This document shows, piece after piece, positions 60,146 through 64,000 of a stretch of DNA of 64,000 nt (its first letter is position 1; the number at the start of each line of letters is the position of its first letter). Source of the DNA: CAYJLF01 sp964371055 (GTDB lineage: Bacteria > Eisenbacteria > RBG-16-71-46 > CAIMUX01). Under the pieces are notes generated by a model. That model was not told the origin of the DNA, searched no databases, and saw nothing but the letters and a program-made list of their open reading frames with translations. The position numbers and the translations under genes are program-made. The stretch is from the NCBI GenBank assembly GCA_964371055.1, contig CAYJLF010000026.1, positions 1-64,000 of the forward strand, written 5' to 3'.

Positions 60146-60949
60146 TCACGCCGCCTTCCGCCGCATCCGCCAGCCGCCGAGCCCGACGAGGCTCATGCCC
60201 AATGCGAAGAGGGCAAAGCTCGACGCCTCCGGGACCGGGTCCGAGATCAGCTCGATGGAAGTCTCCATCTTGAAGTTGGACAGAGTAGTGTGACGCTCGG
60301 CGAAGAAGAGATCGAAGGTGTACGTATTGTCCGGAGTCAAGCCCAGCAGATCCAGGTTGACGAACGCTTCCTCCGGTGAGTGCACGCCGCCCAGATCGAT
60401 CACCAGATTGTTGTCGATGTAGACAAACAGGTCGTCATCCCCCCGAAAGTAGAAGGACTGACCCGGCCGGTAGGTGAACACGCCGTCGAACTCCGCCGTG
60501 AAGTGATAGTTGTGAGCGTTCCCCTCGTTTCCGAACCCCTCGCCATCGAGTGGGTAGAAAGCAGGGCTGTCGTAGGTGAAGATCCCGGGCGAAGTTTCGT
60601 CCAAGACCAGGGTCTTGGTACTCTCGAGATTCACACCAGGAGTCGTGTTGTACCAACCCTGAAAGGTCGCGTCGCTGTTGATCGCCCCAGCGGCATTGGC
60701 GCCGCCGCCGGTGCCTGGCCCGATGTAGGTCGGCGTACCTCCCGGGAGAATCGTCGATGAGACGAGTCCGGTCTTGAGTCCGGTGATGTTCCCCTCGAAC
60801 TCCGCGAACTCACCCCCGACCGGCACTCCCAGCCCCGTGTGCCCGGAGCGGAAGTCGCGGAAGGTGAAGTCGAGATTCAAGGTAGCCGCCTGGGCCGTCG
60901 CCGCGGCGGCGCAGAGCACCACGAGCGCAAGGAATCGTAATCCACGCAT
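60146..60949 (-). CDS. Fibro-slime domain PEP-CTERM protein
   Basis: 267 residues from the ATG at 60949 (agagggg ahead). A signal peptide (FLALVVLCAAAATAQA) is followed by a fibro-slime/PA14-like domain: T-P-G-V-N, Y-P-L-D-G-E-G-F-G-N-E-G and F-R-G-D-D-D-L-F-V-Y-I-D-N-N-L-V-I-D-L-G-G-V-H. The tail V-P-E-A-S-S, a hydrophobic stretch (FALFALGMSLVGLGGW) and R-M-R-R-K form a PEP-CTERM sorting signal, processed by exosortase. No exosortase is in the window. The protein is likely exported to the cell surface or matrix. Confidence 0.9.
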   Translation of the reverse strand: MRGLRFLALVVLCAAAATAQAATLNLDFTFRDFRSGHTGLGVPVGGEFAEFEGNITGLKTGLVSSTILPGGTPTYIGPGTGGGANAAGAINSDATFQGWYNTTPGVNLESTKTLVLDETSPGIFTYDSPAFYPLDGEGFGNEGNAHNYHFTAEFDGVFTYRPGQSFYFRGDDDLFVYIDNNLVIDLGGVHSPEEAFVNLDLLGLTPDNTYTFDLFFAERHTTLSNFKMETSIELISDPVPEASSFALFALGMSLVGLGGWRMRRKAA

Positions 60950-61356
60950 ACTTGTGTCCCCTCTCTTCATGAAGTGAAAGTCCAGCTTGGACTTGGCGAA
61001 TCGACGGATGGTGGCGCTTCTCAGGCGGCCCCACCGATCAGACCAGGTTGCGTGCCTGCTCAGCGCGTGGAGGCGCGGCAGGACCGCGCACCCATAGCAA
61101 CACGACAGCCTGCCGGATCCGGCAGGGTGCTGCGATCTTCAGCACCTGCCAGGCGCGGTTCCCCCTGCGGTACCCTCCCGCCACCCTCACCGACGCAATT
61201 GTCATGCCGTATCGACCGTTGTGTAACATGCTGTGTGTACACGAGTTGGCGATGATGGTCCGGGGATACCTGGTCACAATGATCGGCTGGACATCATTTG
61301 GATGCCGAGACCGTCCGCGAGCGACACAATGGATCCGACCCCGGAGACGAACTGCC
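60950..61356. other. Gene-free gap with a palindrome
   Basis: 407 bp between two minus-strand genes. It contains a perfect 18-bp palindrome (cctgccggatccggcagg, 61109-61126) with no loop, and an AT-richer stretch near 61195-61250. Short open frames (for example 61038-61277) show no support. It presumably contains the promoter of the PEP-CTERM gene. Confidence 0.5.
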
Positions 61357-63108
61357 TCAATAGTTCACGATCTCCGGCCCGCTCCCCGGGAACTCGACCG
61401 CGCGGAAGCGTCTCTCGCCGAAGACCGTGTAGGCATAAGTTTCATGATCGAGGGGAAGTCGAGGATACCAGGCGAAGCGAAGTTGGATCGGTGTGATGCC
61501 ATACGCATCCCGGTGCAATCGCATCCCCAGTCCGAGACCCGAGTAGAACTCCTGCTGCAAGATGCTCCTCCCTCCGGAGCCGATGACGTCCACATCGGCG
61601 AAGGCGAAGAGGGCGGAAGTGACTCCCCGCACTTTCCATGGGGTGAATGCGACCGTCTCAAGACCGACCTGGAGGCGCTTGCTTCCGGTTACGCTGTCGT
61701 TGTACGTCACGCCACGAATACTCTGCTCACCGCTGAAGTCGATGCTCTCCTCCGCGGAGCGATGGATCCCGGTGGTGTACTCCGCCGTGAAGAACTGCCG
61801 GAATCGGAATCCCCCCGCGTGCAGGAGGTCGCTGAAGTAGAGGGATCGCAGCCGGAGCACTCCCTGCCGGATCCTGCCCTCTCCGGGGTGTCCGCCGACC
61901 CGCACCTCGCCGACTCCATAGCCCAGGCGGTCGAGCCTCTCTCCCGCCGCCAGGGTGACGGCGGCGTAAGTCCGGCGAGCAGACGCCTCCTCGGCCCATC
62001 CGCCTGTAATACGCGCCAGGAAGCCGTAGGGGACATCCTCGGTGCGGCCGAAGTCGTACAAGAGACTCGTCCGATAGTATCGGTTCTCGATCACCGCGAT
62101 GCTTCCCAGCACGTGGCTCGCGTCGTGATACGAGTTGACGGCAGGTGGTGTCACCGGAGGATGGCGGGTGAAGTTCAGGCTACGGATCCGGGCGGACACA
62201 AAGAGAATGCGGCGGCGGTCGACCCCTCTCTGCCTAGGCCCGAGATGAAACCGACGCCCGGCCCAGGCATCGGTCAACACGGAAGCACTCTCGTCCGTGG
62301 AGGAGGCCGAGTCCTCCGCTGCGATCACGATCCGCCGCAGATCCACCCCCCCCGCATACTCGAGTGCCGGGGAGACGAGATCGCGGGAGAGGGCCAGGCC
62401 GGCCGAGCTCCGGTCGGGTCGGCGTGCGTACTCCAGCTCTCCGGTGATGAACGAGCCCCGGATGTTCTGGACCGAGTAATCCGCGACGAATTGCGGGCGG
62501 GCTTCCGGGATGAAGGTCATCGCGCCGGAGATCTGGTGCCCCAGACCGAAGACATTGCGGTCCGCCAACCTGACTTTCAGATGGTCCCCTTCCTTGATTC
62601 CCCCGGAGAGCATGAGGCTCCACGCTTCCTTCGCGAGGACCAGGACATCCGTCGAATCGCCGCTCTCGGAATTCCGTGCCACGACGATTCGGGCGTCGCG
62701 AAGGAAGGCCAGGCCTCGGAGGATACGTTCACTGTCGGCCATCCGGATCGGATCGAGCAGGTCCCCTTCCTTGAAGAGGAGACTCCGGCGAATGGTGATC
62801 TCGCGCGTCTCGAAGTTCAGGTGGTTGACGAATCGGAGCAGCCAGGAGTCCGTCACCCGGGTGGTATCGTCGACCGTGGCACCAAAGACCGGAAGGGTCT
62901 TGATCCGAATCCGACCGACGCGCCGGCCGGCATAGGGCAGGAACCGGTCATCGCTCCGTTCGAGACCTGGTTCGGACTCTCTTCGCGTGATCTCGGCCGA
63001 GTCCGACTCTGCGCGCACCACCGGTCCGGTCCGTTCCGCGAAAGCACACTCCCGCGACGCGCCGGAGATCAGGTGCAGAGCGACGAGGAGGGCGAGGATG
63101 CGGTACAC
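61357..63108 (-). CDS. POTRA-containing outer-membrane barrel protein
   Basis: 583 residues from a GTG at 63108 (no clear Shine-Dalgarno). A signal peptide (ILALLVALHLISGASRECAFA) precedes a POTRA-like segment (R-I-R-I-K-T-L-P-V-F-G, then LLFKEGDLLDPIRMADSERIL) with the L-R-G-L-A-F-L-R-D-A motif. The remainder is a barrel with I-R-G-V near 470 and ends E-I-V-N-Y. The layout resembles Omp85-like proteins but the barrel L6 loop motif is not exact. Function unknown; outer-membrane insertion or export is the family theme. Confidence 0.75.
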   Translation of the reverse strand: MYRILALLVALHLISGASRECAFAERTGPVVRAESDSAEITRRESEPGLERSDDRFLPYAGRRVGRIRIKTLPVFGATVDDTTRVTDSWLLRFVNHLNFETREITIRRSLLFKEGDLLDPIRMADSERILRGLAFLRDARIVVARNSESGDSTDVLVLAKEAWSLMLSGGIKEGDHLKVRLADRNVFGLGHQISGAMTFIPEARPQFVADYSVQNIRGSFITGELEYARRPDRSSAGLALSRDLVSPALEYAGGVDLRRIVIAAEDSASSTDESASVLTDAWAGRRFHLGPRQRGVDRRRILFVSARIRSLNFTRHPPVTPPAVNSYHDASHVLGSIAVIENRYYRTSLLYDFGRTEDVPYGFLARITGGWAEEASARRTYAAVTLAAGERLDRLGYGVGEVRVGGHPGEGRIRQGVLRLRSLYFSDLLHAGGFRFRQFFTAEYTTGIHRSAEESIDFSGEQSIRGVTYNDSVTGSKRLQVGLETVAFTPWKVRGVTSALFAFADVDVIGSGGRSILQQEFYSGLGLGMRLHRDAYGITPIQLRFAWYPRLPLDHETYAYTVFGERRFRAVEFPGSGPEIVNY

Positions 63109-63294
63109 GGAAAGAACGTATCACGACCGACCCGCCGGCGATAAGCCTCCCGGGCCCGACCATGGACGGCGAGCACTTGCCAGCCGATCGAGGCGGGTGG
63201 AGGATGACGGAGTAACTCAGCACCCGACCAGACCCACGTGTCCGGTCACGTCGCCGCCCGCCGGGCGGAGCGAGCGGACCGCAGGAGAATCGGT

Positions 63295-63651
63295 ATGCGT
63301 CCGGAGACGATCGAAGAGCTCGAGGGTGAGATCACCCGGCTGCGCCGGCGGTACGCGGCGGTGACGCGAGAGCGGCCGGAGGCGCGGGAGGTGATCGCGA
63401 GATGGGCCGCGGAGGTGACTGGTCTCTGCTGGTTCGTGCCTCTCGAGGACGTGGTCGAATCCGATATAGATGTCGAGATCACGAGTGAAGTCCTGATCGT
63501 TCGCGCGGACCGCACCTGGCCGGAACCCGCCATGCTCGTGGGCCTCCTCCCGGTCCCGTCCGGGTTCGATCCCGAGCACGCGGTCATTCGGTTCACGGAG
63601 CAGACGCTGGAGGTCCGGATCCGGCGCCTCCGCCTCGGGGGCGCGAGATGA
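63295..63651 (+). CDS. Small alpha-crystallin (Hsp20)-like protein
   Basis: 118 residues with gcaggag ahead of the ATG. A helical N-terminus (ELEGEITRLRRRYAAVTRE) leads to a beta-sandwich-like part: V-E-I-T-S-E-V-L-I-V-R-A-D, then G-F-D-P-E-H-A-V-I-R-F-T-E-Q-T-L-E-V-R-I-R-R-L. This follows the layout of an alpha-crystallin/CS domain, where the I-x-I/V pattern closes the fold. The match is structural rather than motif-exact. It overlaps the J-domain gene by 4 bases, suggesting a chaperone partnership. Confidence 0.55.
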   Translation: MRPETIEELEGEITRLRRRYAAVTRERPEAREVIARWAAEVTGLCWFVPLEDVVESDIDVEITSEVLIVRADRTWPEPAMLVGLLPVPSGFDPEHAVIRFTEQTLEVRIRRLRLGGAR

Positions 63652-64000
63652 GAAACCACTACGATGTCCTCGGCCTTCAGAGCTCGGCGACTCCGGAAGA
63701 GATCAAGAAGGCATACCGCACCCTTGCCCTCAAGCACCATCCGGACCGAAACCCCGGAGACCGGGCGGCGGAAGAGAAGTTCAAGGAACTGGCCGCGGCC
63801 TATGAAATCCTCTCCGACCCGGAGAAACGCGGCGAGTACGACGACATGCTGGCGGGTCGCGCCCGCTCCGGGACCGAGCCCCGCGGTCCCTTCGGTCCGG
63901 AGGGGCGGGCTCCGAGCGGTCCGGGCGGCGAGCCGATGTCGGTCGACGAAATCCTGCGTCGCTTCGGCGACATCTTCGGCGGAGAGTTCGGGGAGAGAAT
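63648..64000 (+). CDS. DnaJ-type J-domain protein, cut by window end
   Basis: The frame starts with ATG at 63648 inside the ATGA overlap with the small Hsp20-like gene and stays open to the window end (117 residues visible). Residues 1-70 are a J-domain (HYDVLGLQSSATPEEIKKAY, H-H-P-D at about 31-34, EEKFKELAAAYEILSDPEKR), which activates the ATPase of DnaK. A Gly/Phe-rich region follows. Whether it is a full DnaJ or a CbpA-like shorter protein depends on the part beyond the window. Confidence 0.93.
   Translation, partial: MRNHYDVLGLQSSATPEEIKKAYRTLALKHHPDRNPGDRAAEEKFKELAAAYEILSDPEKRGEYDDMLAGRARSGTEPRGPFGPEGRAPSGPGGEPMSVDEILRRFGDIFGGEFGER

Noticed and set aside
61109..61126. Perfect palindrome as a terminator
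   Set aside because: It has no loop or T-run and lies 230 bases from the nearest stop codon; kept only as a note in the gap.
1..64000. tRNA or rRNA genes
   Set aside because: No cloverleaf-like sequence with TTCGA-type loop and CCA context, and no rRNA-like stretch, was recognised by eye.

Overview
The window is GC-rich (roughly two thirds G+C by eye) and gene-dense, with an envelope-heavy gene set. It encodes secreted enzymes ending in FlgD-like or T9SS-type sorting domains, a DUF5916 outer-membrane protein, FG-GAP/UnbV repeats, Omp85-like barrels, a PEP-CTERM protein, a cbb3 oxidase with fused CcoN and CcoO, and two sigma-54 activators. This mix points to a Gram-negative member of the FCB side of the bacterial tree, such as the Eisenbacteria, Krumholzibacteriota or Latescibacterota type lineages. 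That placement is inferred from gene content, not from a marker gene. No rRNA, tRNA, CRISPR array or replication origin was recognised.

Layout. 1-500: mosaic of GC-rich direct repeats. 0.5-8.0 kb: PepD-type dipeptidase, a secreted protein with a sorting domain, and a large hybrid histidine kinase. 8.3-12.5 kb: a tightly overlapping MacA/MacB-like export operon. 12.6-19.7 kb: a run of small, mostly unfamiliar genes, all on the minus strand, some truncated. Several have an RYYYAAC box 10-25 nt after the stop codon; two gaps hold matching 68-bp imperfect palindromes with the architecture of integron attC sites. I read this as an integron-type cassette array without an integrase in view. Its genes include a PD-(D/E)xK-like protein, a HEPN-like protein, a DUF6946-like fragment, a trypsin-like protease fragment, a C-type lectin domain protein and several membrane proteins. 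A 42-bp tandem repeat lies inside it.

19.8-28.0 kb: cbb3 oxidase operon in the order (minus strand) SafE-like, ccoI, ccoS, ccoNO, ccoQ, ccoP, ccoG. CcoN and CcoO are one protein and CcoP carries one heme motif instead of the usual two. 28.1-31.7 kb: lone BrnA-type antitoxin, a GNAT acetyltransferase and a secreted M14 carboxypeptidase. 32.0-38.5 kb: a small barrel protein on the plus strand and a five-gene minus-strand operon (Omp85-like, DUF4390, NtrY-like kinase, NtrX-like sigma-54 activator, barrel protein). 39.0-48.2 kb: a TonB system (ExbB, two ExbD, TonB, a receptor with its own TonB-C-like domain, a lipoprotein, a DUF5916 protein). Nearly identical sigma-54 promoter sequences lie ahead of the barrel gene at 32.06 kb and the exbB operon at 39.0 kb, suggesting one regulon.

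48.2-64 kb: PD40 propeller lipoprotein, metallophosphoesterase, an unusual histidine kinase with an FG-GAP/UnbV extracytoplasmic domain followed by its sigma-54 response regulator, a methyltransferase, a secreted zinc protease, a PAS-GAF-GGDEF diguanylate cyclase, a fibro-slime PEP-CTERM protein, a POTRA/barrel protein, and an Hsp20-like gene overlapping a DnaJ-type gene cut by the window end. Most large genes appear intact. Start codons were moved inward where a ribosome binding site or signal peptide supported it.
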